A stretch of DNA of 50,129 bases, from positions 1 to 50,129 of the forward strand of contig JAEUTQ010000004.1 of assembly GCA_016787445.1 (NCBI GenBank). The letters run 5' to 3'. This document shows positions 1 through 8,009 of this stretch, one piece after another. Numbering within the stretch: the first letter of the stretch is position 1; each line of letters starts with the position of its first letter. The translations under genes were made by a program, and so were the position numbers. The notes under the pieces are model-generated. The model saw only the letters and a program-made list of their open reading frames with translations, made no database searches and was not told where the DNA came from. This stretch comes from Bacteroidia bacterium. Its GTDB lineage: Bacteria; Bacteroidota; Bacteroidia; B-17B0; Aurantibacillaceae.

Positions 1-1900
1 GCTGTTAATCCGCTCGAAGGCGAAGTAGGACTCGTAATAGTTCCTGCGCCCGAGACTAAAGTCCACGAGCCTGTTCCAACGGCCGGTGTGTTTCCGGCGA
101 GAGTAGCAGTTGTTGCACAAACTGATTGTGATGGTCCTGCAATAGATGTAGTAGGAAAATCATATCTATACACACTTGTAGTAGCGGAAGAAGATGCACA
201 CACGCCGTTTGAAGTTGTCCATTGAAATACATTGTTACCAACTCCCAGCGCTGTAATACCAGTATTTGCGGCTGAAGGCGTTGTGATTGTTCCGGCGCCT
301 GAAACTAATGTCCACAAACCGTTACCCGCTGTTGTTGTATTGGCTGCCATTGTTGCAGTGGTAGCGCAAACGGTTTGCGAAGCGCCTGCATTCGCTACAG
401 ATGGTGGTGCATAACGAACAATAGTTAAAGTTGATGAGGATGGTGTACAAACGCCATTAGAAATTGTCCATCTAAATGTATTTGTTCCTATTCCTAATCC
501 GGTAATTTGAGAGGTAGGAGATGTAGGTGTTACAATAGTACCTGAACCACCAAGCAAAGTCCAACTTCCTGTACCCACAGCAGGCGTATTCGCTGCCATC
601 GTTGCCGTAGTTGCACAAACTGATTGTGATGGACCAGCTACAGATGTTGTAGGAAAATCATACCTGAAAATGCTCATCGTGGAAGTTGAGGCAGGGCACA
701 CACCATTAGATATGGTCCATTGAAAAACATTATTTCCAACGCCCACGTTCGTTACAGTAGTAGCCGCTAAAGTTGGAGTGAGTATCGTGCCGCTACCTGA
801 AACAACCGTCCAGCTTCCGGTACCCACAGCAGGCGTATTTCCCGACATAGTGTACGTAGTGGCGCAAATAGTTTGAGAAGCTCCGGCGCTGGCAACAGTT
901 GGGAAATTATCCCGAATTATAGCTACTGTTGAAGTTGACGGAGGGCATACACCGTTAGATATTGTCCATTGCAGAACATGTGTTCCAGTATTTATTCCGG
1001 TTAATCCTGAAGTAGGAGAAGTTGGGGTGGTGATGACTAGCGAACCTGAAACTAAGGTCCAACTGCCTGTACCAACTGCCGGAGTATTTCCTGCAAGTGT
1101 GGCCGTGGTAGCGCAAACGGTTTGCGTAGAACCGGCATTAGCCGTAGTTGGTGATGCGTCACGTGTTATTGTAACAGTTGAAACTGACGTAGGGCAAGTA
1201 CCGTTAGATGTGGTCCATTGAAAAACGTTTGCCCCCACACCTAATCCGGTAACGGTTGTGTTATTGAGGTTTGCGTTGGTGATAGTGCCTGAACCTGATA
1301 ACAAACTCCAAGTACCAATTCCGGCCGAAGTTGTATTAGCTGCCATTGTTACCGTAGCGCTGCAAATTGTTTGATTAGGTCCGGCGTTCGCAGTGGTTGG
1401 TGGTGCGTAACGTGTAATGGACATAGTTGAAGTTGTGACAGGGCAAGTCAAATAAGATATGGCCCATTGATAAACACTCACACCAATTCCCAACGATGTT
1501 ATTGCTGAACTGGCAGAAGAAGGCGTACCAATAGTACCCGTACCCGAAAGCAATGTCCAGGCACCTGTACCTGTAGTTGGAGTGTTTGCCGCCATCACTG
1601 TGTTAGCGGCGCAAACTGATTGTGATGGTCCGGCAGTTGCAATAGAAGGTGTTAGTTCTCTTCGAATGGTAACAGTATCTCGCTCTACAGGACAACCTGA
1701 ACCGCCAATAGTCCAAATAAACTGATTATTTCCTAAGCCTAAACCCGTGATGGTTGTGTTAGGTGAAGTTGGAGTGGTGATGCTGCCGGAACCCGACAAC
1801 AAACTCCATGTTCCGGTTCCTGCTGTTGGTGTATTACCCGCCATCGTTGCCGTAGTGGCGCAGACCGTTTGGTCGCTGCCGGCGCTTGCTAATGAAAGAA
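1..1900 (-). repeat. Eight tandem Ig-like coding repeats, about 246 bp each
   Basis: Within the partial giant gene, a unit of about 245-250 bp recurs eight times, with its conserved QTVC codons near 1870, 1624, 1378, 1120, 875, 630, 385 and 136. Each unit encodes a VC-A-T-T-A-T core, a G-T-G-S-W-T-L strand, a G-L-G-V-G-x-N-x-F-Q-W-T strand and a second cysteine in S-N-G-V-C-P. The two cysteines could form one disulfide per domain. Units are clearly related but not identical, and the array continues past the window edge. Confidence 0.85.
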
Positions 1901-3362
1901 CAACTCCACAACCACATTTCGCCACTGCAATATTACTATTTGTGTTAACGGCTAAAGTTGTAGTTCCGAAAGCAGAAGGACCGGTTGTATAATGTCCGCC
2001 AATGTAAACATCTGCCACATTATTTAATCCTAATCCATAGGCATTATCGACGCCAGTACCTCCTCCTGATAAAGCATAATAAAACGCATTATTAGAAGTG
2101 AATGAGGCCACGAATAAATCTGTTGAATTTACTGCTGTAAGGATAGGACCGCCTGCAATCGTAAAATTTAAACTTCCATTGTAGTAACCCGCCAAGTATA
2201 CACGGCCTAAGGGATGATAAACGATTGAATTTACTACATCATTCACCGCACCGGTACCTCTGATATGACGTACCCATTGATAAGTTCCGGTTGTGCCATT
2301 AAGCTTCGCGGCAAATGCATCAATCCCTCCAACTACAGTTTGTGTTACAACAGGTGCAGGATTGGGGAAGTTAGCGTTATTGCTAATCCCACCCGCAATA
2401 TAAATATCTGTACCATCACTTGTGATTCCGCGGCCCTGATCATTACCCGCTGCCGAAGCGTTCGTTGCCCAGCTAAAACCACCGGCTTGCGTATAGGCTA
2501 AAACAAAAATATCTGTGTTAGGACTTGACTGAATTGGCAAGGTAACGGCCTGCAGAGCCCCGGCACTATTATAAATTGATAATGCATTACGATAATCACC
2601 CACAACGTAAACACGATTTGCATCAGCCGTCACATCAAATCCTTCTTCTGCCGAGTTACTGCCGGCAGAAGCTACCCATTGTACAATACCATTTTGATCA
2701 TACTTCGCCACAAACACATTGTTGTTTACAGGTGTGGCGGCAGTAGAAGCAGTAACAGTAGATGTGCCTGAAGAACGAAAAACCGCTGAGGCAACATAAG
2801 CACCGGTAATATAAACACCGTTTGCATCTGCATATATACCGTATCCTATATCGGTCGACGCCCCTCCGCCACGAGCTGCCCATAAAAATGCGCCGGCAGA
2901 AGAATATTTAGCAATAAAAGCATCCTGGCCTGCCGTTGATGTAATATTGAATGCCGCTGCAGACGGATCGAAATCGACTGTGCCATTAAAATAACCGGTA
3001 ATATAAATGTTGCCGGAAGGATCAAGCGCAATAGAGCGCCCTCCATCAGCTCCTGTTCCACCAATCTCTATCGCCCATTGAAACGTTCCCGCTGAATTAT
3101 ATTTAGCGATGTAGATATCCGTACTTCCATTCGTGGCAGTAAATGTTGCGCTGTTAAATGCCGTCGCGCCATTTAAACCATTCGAATAAAATCCCGTAAT
3201 AAATACATCTCCGGTTGCCGGATTCACCGCAGCATCGTATGCTGTTTCAATGTTTGCACTACTCGCCGCGCGTGCCCATTGCCATGGCGGTGCCTGTGAT
3301 AGTGCAACTTTAGATTGCAAAACACACAAAAGAATAGCTATGTAAAAAAGTAATTTTTTCAC
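1..3362 (-). CDS. Secreted beta-propeller / Ig-like repeat protein, C-terminus off the window
   Basis: A GTG at 3362 opens a frame that stays open to the left edge, giving at least 1,120 residues with no stop. The product starts MKKLLFYIAILLC, a typical signal peptide, and no in-frame ATG gives a better start. Residues about 25-480 are repeated blades with motifs such as DPSGNIYITGYFNGT and WA..GG, which fit SBBP-type beta-propeller repeats. From about residue 490 onward there are eight tandem units of roughly 82 residues beginning like QTVCATTATMAANTPAVG, Ig-like and each with two cysteines. Such proteins in Bacteroidota are usually T9SS cargo or adhesins ending in a type-B sorting domain; that end would lie outside the window. 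It follows the TPR gene in the same orientation. Reading-frame evidence is strong; the role as a surface adhesin is inferred. Confidence 0.85.
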   Translation of the reverse strand, partial: MKKLLFYIAILLCVLQSKVALSQAPPWQWARAASSANIETAYDAAVNPATGDVFITGFYSNGLNGATAFNSATFTATNGSTDIYIAKYNSAGTFQWAIEIGGTGADGGRSIALDPSGNIYITGYFNGTVDFDPSAAAFNITSTAGQDAFIAKYSSAGAFLWAARGGGASTDIGYGIYADANGVYITGAYVASAVFRSSGTSTVTASTAATPVNNNVFVAKYDQNGIVQWVASAGSNSAEEGFDVTADANRVYVVGDYRNALSIYNSAGALQAVTLPIQSSPNTDIFVLAYTQAGGFSWATNASAAGNDQGRGITSDGTDIYIAGGISNNANFPNPAPVVTQTVVGGIDAFAAKLNGTTGTYQWVRHIRGTGAVNDVVNSIVYHPLGRVYLAGYYNGSLNFTIAGGPILTAVNSTDLFVASFTSNNAFYYALSGGGTGVDNAYGLGLNNVADVYIGGHYTTGPSAFGTTTLAVNTNSNIAVAKCGCGVVLSLASAGSDQTVCATTATMAGNTPTAGTGTWSLLSGSGSITTPTSPNTTITGLGLGNNQFIWTIGGSGCPVERDTVTIRRELTPSIATAGPSQSVCAANTVMAANTPTTGTGAWTLLSGTGTIGTPSSASSAITSLGIGVSVYQWAISYLTCPVTTSTMSITRYAPPTTANAGPNQTICSATVTMAANTTSAGIGTWSLLSGSGTITNANLNNTTVTGLGVGANVFQWTTSNGTCPTSVSTVTITRDASPTTANAGSTQTVCATTATLAGNTPAVGTGSWTLVSGSLVITTPTSPTSGLTGINTGTHVLQWTISNGVCPPSTSTVAIIRDNFPTVASAGASQTICATTYTMSGNTPAVGTGSWTVVSGSGTILTPTLAATTVTNVGVGNNVFQWTISNGVCPASTSTMSIFRYDFPTTSVAGPSQSVCATTATMAANTPAVGTGSWTLLGGSGTIVTPTSPTSQITGLGIGTNTFRWTISNGVCTPSSSTLTIVRYAPPSVANAGASQTVCATTATMAANTTTAGNGLWTLVSGAGTITTPSAANTGITALGVGNNVFQWTTSNGVCASSSATTSVYRYDFPTTSIAGPSQSVCATTATLAGNTPAVGTGSWTLVSGAGTITSPTSPSSGLT

Positions 3363-3568
3363 AATGGGTACAACCAATAAAAATGTTCAATTATATTATT
3401 AAATCCAATTAAAATTCGATGAAAATCAGATAATTACCGACAAATGAGTATGGGTAAATACATGTTTAGCTACGAAAACACATCGATTTGATTATCAATG
3501 ATTTATAATCTAAGCTAAAAGAAAATGAAAAGAGTTGGGTGTTTTTCCTTGAGTAAAGTATATGAACT
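3363..3568. other. Intergenic gap with a nested AT-rich stem-loop
   Basis: This 206-bp gap separates two minus-strand genes. I see no good TAnnTTTG promoter and no U-tract terminator. It contains two nested inverted repeats: TTTAGCT (3465-3471) with AGCTAAA (3513-3519), and inside it GATTAT (3490-3495) with ATAATC (3505-3510). Because the DNA is AT-rich, these may be chance. Confidence 0.4.
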
Positions 3569-4987
3569 TTATTTACAAAACTTCTCTATGTTTTGTTTTG
3601 CATCGAAATTTCCAAGAGCGGCCGCCTTTTGCCACTCTTCGCAAGCCTCTTTTTCGAATCCTAAGGCGTTTTTACATATCGCGCGATTTACCATGGCATC
3701 AGCATCTGCTTTTTCAATGGCTAAATATTTGTCGTAATATTTTACTGCCTGCTCATATTCCTTTTTATCGAAATGTATATTTCCAATATTAAATAGTGGT
3801 CCGCTATTAGTACTGTCTTTTTCCAGCGCCTTCAGATAATCTTTCTTTGCATCTTCCAATAATTCTAAATTGTATTTGGAATTTCCTCTGCTGTAATAGT
3901 ATTGCGAATTACTGCTGTCTAACTTAATAGCGGCATTAAATGTTTCAATGGCTTCGCGATAATAACGTGTTTCATCCTGGCATAATCCGATTTGAAAATA
4001 AATTTCCGGGTCATTCGGCGATAATTTTTTTGCCGTTTCAAAATCTTTCAAAGCCGCCTCACAATTGTTTGTGTCAGAATAGCATTCTCCTCTCGACAAA
4101 TAAGCATCCGCATCTGCAGGATCAATCGCAATCATTTTTGAAAAATCCTTAATTGCCGCGGTGCTGTTACCGTGAGCCCGGTAATAAATGCCGCGACTGA
4201 AATACGCAAATGTATTAAGTGTGTCTAATGAAATTGCTTTATTATAACAGTTCACTGCTCCAATAGTATCATTCAAGTCCTCCAAAATTCGTCCCTTCTC
4301 AATGTAACCATCACCATTTTCAGGTTCACCTTTTATGGCGTTATTAATAAACCTTAACGCTTCTTTTGCTTTATTTCTGTCGATACAAATTAAAGCCAGG
4401 GAATAATTCGCGCCGAAATATAAACTATCCTTACCCAGTGCAGATTTATAAGTGGAAATAGCACTTGTTGTATCATGCATGCTCTGCAACACTCCACCTT
4501 TAATAACAAATAAAGTTAGTTGATTCGTTGATTTTCTGATGCCTAAATTAGCGATAGACAAAGCTTCCTTAAGTTTATTTTGACTCTCTAATAATCTCGA
4601 CAAACTAATGTACCCTCGAGCATCACTACTATCAATGGAAATAGACTTGTTGTAGTTTTTGATGGCGTTTAATGTATCGCCCAAATTTTCAAGAGCGGCT
4701 CCACGTAAATTATAAAAAGCTGAAGTGTTAGGCGCTAACTCTATGGCTTTATCAAAATCTTTTTTTGCCTCGGAGAATTTTCCCAGATACAACAAACTGC
4801 GTCCTCTTTGATAATAGGCCTGAGGGTTTTTCGAATTAGCATTGACAGCGTTTTTAAATTCGTTATACGCTAAGTCATAATTTCCCTTTTCCAACAGCGC
4901 TTCTCCGGCCTGAATATGTCCGATATCCTTCTGCGCAAAGGCAAAATTGAATCCAACACATAAAAGGAGCAAGAAAATTCGTTTCAT
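3569..4987 (-). CDS. Secreted tetratricopeptide-repeat protein
   Basis: The 472-residue product begins MKRIFLLLLCVGFNFAFAQ, a signal peptide, so it is probably periplasmic or exported. The remainder is about twelve consecutive 34-residue TPR units with the usual A/G, Y and P positions (for example AYYQRGRSLLYLGKFSEAKK and AYLSRGECYSDTNNCEAALK). The last unit, ACEEWQKAAALGNFDAKQ, is a Sel1-like cap common in Bacteroidota. TPR arrays act as protein-binding scaffolds; nothing here identifies the partner. It is divergent from the methyltransferase gene at 5071, and the giant repeat protein lies downstream on the same strand. A role in envelope assembly or surface-protein handling would be inference only. 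Confidence 0.85.
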   Translation of the reverse strand: MKRIFLLLLCVGFNFAFAQKDIGHIQAGEALLEKGNYDLAYNEFKNAVNANSKNPQAYYQRGRSLLYLGKFSEAKKDFDKAIELAPNTSAFYNLRGAALENLGDTLNAIKNYNKSISIDSSDARGYISLSRLLESQNKLKEALSIANLGIRKSTNQLTLFVIKGGVLQSMHDTTSAISTYKSALGKDSLYFGANYSLALICIDRNKAKEALRFINNAIKGEPENGDGYIEKGRILEDLNDTIGAVNCYNKAISLDTLNTFAYFSRGIYYRAHGNSTAAIKDFSKMIAIDPADADAYLSRGECYSDTNNCEAALKDFETAKKLSPNDPEIYFQIGLCQDETRYYREAIETFNAAIKLDSSNSQYYYSRGNSKYNLELLEDAKKDYLKALEKDSTNSGPLFNIGNIHFDKKEYEQAVKYYDKYLAIEKADADAMVNRAICKNALGFEKEACEEWQKAAALGNFDAKQNIEKFCK

Positions 4988-5031
4988 AAAACTTAAAATT
5001 AACCATAATTTTTGACAAGAAAAACAGATTT

Positions 5032-5064
5032 TTTGAGCGACATGTCCACCTTATCTTATCTTTG
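5032..5064 (+). promoter_or_regulatory. Bacteroidota-type promoter for the rRNA methyltransferase gene
   Basis: The -7 element TATCTTTG lies at 5057-5064 and matches TAnnTTTG. A TTTG at 5032-5035, 21 bp upstream, fits the -33 element. The ATG at 5071 begins only 7 bases after the -7 element, so the mRNA would have almost no 5' leader. Confidence 0.65.
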
Positions 5065-5070
5065 TGCCGA

Positions 5071-6258
5071 ATGAAACTCTTTAAAAATCTCGTCGACGCC
5101 GTTCAGGACTCTCTCAAGCAAATTATGTTTGAGAAAAAATATTCTGACAAGGTTTTAGAAAGAGTATTTAAGTCGAATCCGCAATGGGGCGCCCGCGACC
5201 GAAAATTTATTGCAGAAGCAGTTTATGACATCACGCGTCATTTCCGTTATTTATCAGTTATCGCAGGAAGCGAAAGAAGTTTAAACATGATTTTCGCGGC
5301 TTATCTTTTTGAAAAAGGCATTGCATTGCCGGATTGGCCTGACTTTAAGTCAATCAATACCCAACTTTTCGCAGATGCAAAAAAACGCATTACCTCAGCG
5401 GCCATCATACAATCATACCCCGACGAACTTTGGAATTATTGCGAAAAAGAATTAGGTGCAGAAAAATGGAATAAGGAAGCGATAGCTTTAAACACCGAAG
5501 CGAAAGTGGTTTTAAGAGCCAACACATTAAAAATATCCAAAGCTAATCTCGCCAATAAACTTAAGGAGTCAGGGATTGAAACAGAAGATACAAGCATGGC
5601 ACAAGATGCTTTGCAATTATCCATCAGAAAGAATGTTTTTTCATCAGAACTTTTTAAGGAAGGTTTTTTTGAAGTGCAGGATGCCGGCTCACAATTAATC
5701 GCTGAATTTTTAAATGTAGAACCCGGACAAAAAGTGATTGATGCTTGTGCGGGTGCCGGCGGTAAAAGTTTACATCTAGCGGCTCTCATGAAAAACAAAG
5801 GCAAAATTATTGCCATGGATGTTGAAGAATGGAAGTTGGAAAATTTAAAAAAACGCGCCAAACGTGCCGGCGCATTCAATATTGAAGCTCGTTTAATCGA
5901 TAATAATAAAACCATTAAGCAATTAGAAAATTCGGCCGACCGATTATTATTGGATGTTCCTTGCAGCGGCACCGGTGTGATTAAACGTAATCCGGATACG
6001 AAATGGAAAACAACGCCTGAAATCATTGAAAAAACAAAAGAACTGCAATACAAAATTTTATCGGAATATAGCACAATGTTGAAGAGCGGAGGCTTTATGG
6101 TTTATTCGACTTGCAGCGTTTTACCTGGTGAAAATGAAATGCAGGTCAAGAAATTTTTAGAGGCAAATTCAGGTGTGTTTTCGTTAATAAAAGATAAAAC
6201 CATTTATCCTTCTGAAGGCTATGATGGCTTTTACATGGCGCTCCTAAAAAAGAATTAA
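5071..6258 (+). CDS. RsmB/NOP2-type rRNA cytosine-C5 methyltransferase
   Basis: This protein of 395 residues transfers a methyl group from S-adenosylmethionine to a cytosine C5 in RNA, most likely 16S rRNA. The SAM-binding motif is DACAGAGGKSLHLAAL (about residues 229-244). The two catalytic cysteines of the family are both present, in LLDVPCSGTGVIKRNP and in VYSTCSVLPGENE. The N-terminal third is helical and resembles the NusB-like RNA-binding part of RsmB, but is divergent. I chose the ATG at 5071; an in-frame TTG three codons upstream overlaps the promoter. RsmB is the best-known bacterial relative, but RsmF-type or another position specificity cannot be excluded. Confidence 0.9.
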   Translation: MKLFKNLVDAVQDSLKQIMFEKKYSDKVLERVFKSNPQWGARDRKFIAEAVYDITRHFRYLSVIAGSERSLNMIFAAYLFEKGIALPDWPDFKSINTQLFADAKKRITSAAIIQSYPDELWNYCEKELGAEKWNKEAIALNTEAKVVLRANTLKISKANLANKLKESGIETEDTSMAQDALQLSIRKNVFSSELFKEGFFEVQDAGSQLIAEFLNVEPGQKVIDACAGAGGKSLHLAALMKNKGKIIAMDVEEWKLENLKKRAKRAGAFNIEARLIDNNKTIKQLENSADRLLLDVPCSGTGVIKRNPDTKWKTTPEIIEKTKELQYKILSEYSTMLKSGGFMVYSTCSVLPGENEMQVKKFLEANSGVFSLIKDKTIYPSEGYDGFYMALLKKN

Positions 6259-6266
6259 TACATTTG
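6259..6266 (+). promoter_or_regulatory. -7 element for the rhodanese gene
   Basis: TACATTTG at 6259-6266 matches TAnnTTTG and sits 13 bases before the ATG at 6280, overlapping the methyltransferase stop region. No clear -33 TTG is visible inside the upstream gene, so the assignment rests on the -7 element alone. Confidence 0.45.
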
Positions 6267-6279
6267 TAAAAAACATAAA

Positions 6280-6669
6280 ATGAAAAAATTAATTACTCTA
6301 TTCTTATTGGCTGTTAGCAGTTTTTCTTTTGCACAAAATGGCAAAGTTGAAAATGTTAGTTCAGAGGTTTTCAAAAAAATGATTGAAGATAAAAAAGGTC
6401 TTCTCATTGATTTGAGAACAACCGACGAATTAAAAGCAAAAGGTATGATTAAAGGAGCTACTCAGATTGATTTTTTAGCTAAAGACGCAGAAGCGGTTAT
6501 TTCCAAATTAGATAAAAAGAAAACGTATCTTATTTATTGTGCAGGGGGCGGAAGAAGTGGTGATTGTGCTGAATTCATGCACAAACAAGGTTTCGAACAC
6601 GTAGTAAATCTTGAAAAAGGGATTGAAGAATGGAAGAAAAAAGGTTTTGAAACCGTTATTCCTAAATAA
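6280..6669 (+). CDS. Exported single-domain rhodanese
   Basis: The 129-residue product has a signal peptide (MKKLITLFLLAVSSFSFAQ) followed by one rhodanese domain. The domain opens with GLLIDLRTTDELKAKGMIKG and carries the active-site loop YCAGGGRSGDCAEFM, in which the first Cys is the persulfide-forming residue of the C-x4-R-S/T pattern. It ends with the typical helix HVVNLEKGIEEWKKKGFE. Rhodaneses move sulfane sulfur; an exported one may act in periplasmic thiol or cyanide chemistry, but substrate cannot be read from sequence. It lies 21 bp after the methyltransferase gene and ends 3 bp before the convergent small gene at 6673. Confidence 0.9.
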   Translation: MKKLITLFLLAVSSFSFAQNGKVENVSSEVFKKMIEDKKGLLIDLRTTDELKAKGMIKGATQIDFLAKDAEAVISKLDKKKTYLIYCAGGGRSGDCAEFMHKQGFEHVVNLEKGIEEWKKKGFETVIPK

Positions 6670-6672
6670 TAC

Positions 6673-6936
6673 TTAAAGCGCTTCATCTGAAGCAGGCTTA
6701 CCTCTCCAGCTTTTGTATAAAGCAACAATTTGTTTTCTAAAGATAATGGCAATCAGGATATATGGAACTGCCATCAAATAAAGAATTCCTGTATTAAGTC
6801 CCTTCGCCATAGAGTTCTGATTATTATCTAAGCTACTGGCAGCAGCTTGTTTACACATAGCGCATTGCGCCTGTGCATTAATCATAAAAACGAACAGTAA
6901 AACAAAAAGACTAAGTATTCTTCGCGAAGTAAACAC
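6673..6936 (-). CDS. Small membrane protein with a CAMCK motif, unknown function
   Basis: An 87-residue protein begins at GTG 6936, giving a hydrophobic signal or anchor segment (residues 1-23), then QCAMCKQAAASSL, and a second membrane segment (LYLMAVPYILIAIIF). The GTG shares one base with the TAG of the upstream gene (TAGTG), so the two are likely translationally coupled. The two closely spaced cysteines could bind metal or form a disulfide outside the membrane. I recognise the general type as a small conserved Bacteroidota membrane protein but cannot give it a function. Confidence 0.7.
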   Translation of the reverse strand: MFTSRRILSLFVLLFVFMINAQAQCAMCKQAAASSLDNNQNSMAKGLNTGILYLMAVPYILIAIIFRKQIVALYKSWRGKPASDEAL

Positions 6937-7574
6937 TATTGCTCGAACTTTTTATAATCAGCAGGTACCGCTAATTTAGAAGCATCCAAATTCTCTTTAG
7001 AAATCTTAGAAACTTCCAAACGAGTGATGAATTTACCGTCGCTGATTTGTTTTTCTTCCGATAACATTGGCATTGCGCCTGCAGGAAGATCCTTTAACTG
7101 ATTAAAATAAATGCTTTGCTTGTCCTTACGGTTCCAAACTTTAACTAATGGCACAAAGAAATCATACTTTCCGGTTGCAATCCAATAGCTGATAGCTGTA
7201 TTTTCTTCTGTATTCTTTACAATATACTCGGTACACTTTACACCTTGTATGTTTTTAGTATTAGATGTTTTTTTGGTTTCGCATACGCCTTTAATAACTG
7301 GCGAAGTTTCACTCTTGTGATCACCCCATACTTTACGCTTCGGGTTCACAAATTTTATAGTGTTGTTTGCTAAATCAAACACGAAACTTCCTTCTACTGA
7401 GCCGGAACGTTTTCCAAATTGGTCTAACTTAACATTCTTATCCTTAACGTAGTAAACGTTTACGGTTGTGTCTTTTAGAGTATAATACTTAAACTCAATA
7501 GATCCACCAAAAGATTGTGCGCTCATTACAAACGGCGCGATCAGACTAACAATTACAAGTTTTAATTTAAACAT
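6936..7574 (-). CDS. Secreted DUF4412-like protein
   Basis: Starting at ATG 7574, the product has 212 residues with a signal peptide (MFKLKLVIVSLIAPFVMSAQ). The mature part is beta-rich, with strands such as GGSIEFKYYTLKDTTVNVYY and a central SVEGSFVFDLANNTIKFV. This resembles DUF4412/GLPGLI-like periplasmic proteins of Bacteroidota, whose function is unknown; the family assignment is tentative. A longer frame begins at 7631 but would place extra residues before the signal peptide, so I reject it. The gene is transcribed divergently from yraN with about 50 bp between them, and overlaps the next gene by one base. Confidence 0.65.
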   Translation of the reverse strand: MFKLKLVIVSLIAPFVMSAQSFGGSIEFKYYTLKDTTVNVYYVKDKNVKLDQFGKRSGSVEGSFVFDLANNTIKFVNPKRKVWGDHKSETSPVIKGVCETKKTSNTKNIQGVKCTEYIVKNTEENTAISYWIATGKYDFFVPLVKVWNRKDKQSIYFNQLKDLPAGAMPMLSEEKQISDGKFITRLEVSKISKENLDASKLAVPADYKKFEQ

Positions 7575-7626
7575 ATGCTTATTTTTACAGTTATAAAAGT
7601 ATAAATTATTTTTTACCCCCGCAACA

Positions 7627-7995
7627 ATCAAACCTAAAGCTAAAAATACCGGTAATTGGGGCGAAGAGCAGGCTATTGCTTACTTACGAAGCAAAGGTTA
7701 TGCCATTTTAGCTACACAATGGCGTTATAAGAAGTATGAAGTTGATATTATAGCAAAATTTAACAATCGAATTGTTTTTGTAGAGGTAAAAACCCGTAGT
7801 TCGGAGCAATTTGGCGAACCGGAAACTTTTGTTTCGCTCCAAAAACAACGCTTTATTGTAGCCGCAGCCAATCAATACATGTTGGAACATGATATAGAGG
7901 AAGAAGCTCAATTTGATATTGTGGCCATTTTAACCGAAAATGGCAAATTCACCTTAAATCATTTACCGGATGCCTTTTATCCTATCGTAAAGTAG
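7627..7995 (+). CDS. yraN: YraN family (UPF0102) endonuclease-like protein, non-canonical start
   Basis: An open frame ending with TAG at 7993-7995 encodes about 122 residues with clear YraN features: NTGNWGEEQAIAYLRSKGY, then YKKYEVDIIAKFNNRIVFVE followed by VKTRSS, and a C-terminal FDIVAIL strand. The D...E-V-K pattern matches the catalytic core of the restriction-endonuclease-like fold. The family is of uncertain role and is often linked to DNA processing. The frame is closed by TAA at 7594-7596 and holds no ATG, GTG or TTG before the conserved N-terminus; the best start is ATC at 7627. Either a rare start codon or a base change or error at that codon explains this. The next gene starts 14 bp after its stop. 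Confidence 0.8.
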   Translation: MKPKAKNTGNWGEEQAIAYLRSKGYAILATQWRYKKYEVDIIAKFNNRIVFVEVKTRSSEQFGEPETFVSLQKQRFIVAAANQYMLEHDIEEEAQFDIVAILTENGKFTLNHLPDAFYPIVK

Positions 7996-7997
7996 CG

Positions 7998-8005
7998 TAC
8001 TTTTG
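7998..8005 (+). promoter_or_regulatory. -7 element for the pseudouridine synthase gene
   Basis: TACTTTTG at 7998-8005 is a perfect TAnnTTTG just after the yraN stop codon. The ATG at 8010 starts 5 bases later, so transcription from here would give a leaderless mRNA. No clear -33 element is seen. Confidence 0.5.
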
Positions 8006-8009
8006 CTAA

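Noticed and set aside
1..1900. Possible CRISPR-like or non-coding tandem array
   Set aside because: The repeat period of about 246 bp is a multiple of three in one open frame and encodes Ig-like domains; there are no short identical repeats with spacers.
3525..3792. Plus-strand ORFs overlapping the end of the TPR gene
   Set aside because: They are antisense to a well-supported TPR coding region and show no family similarity or promoter.
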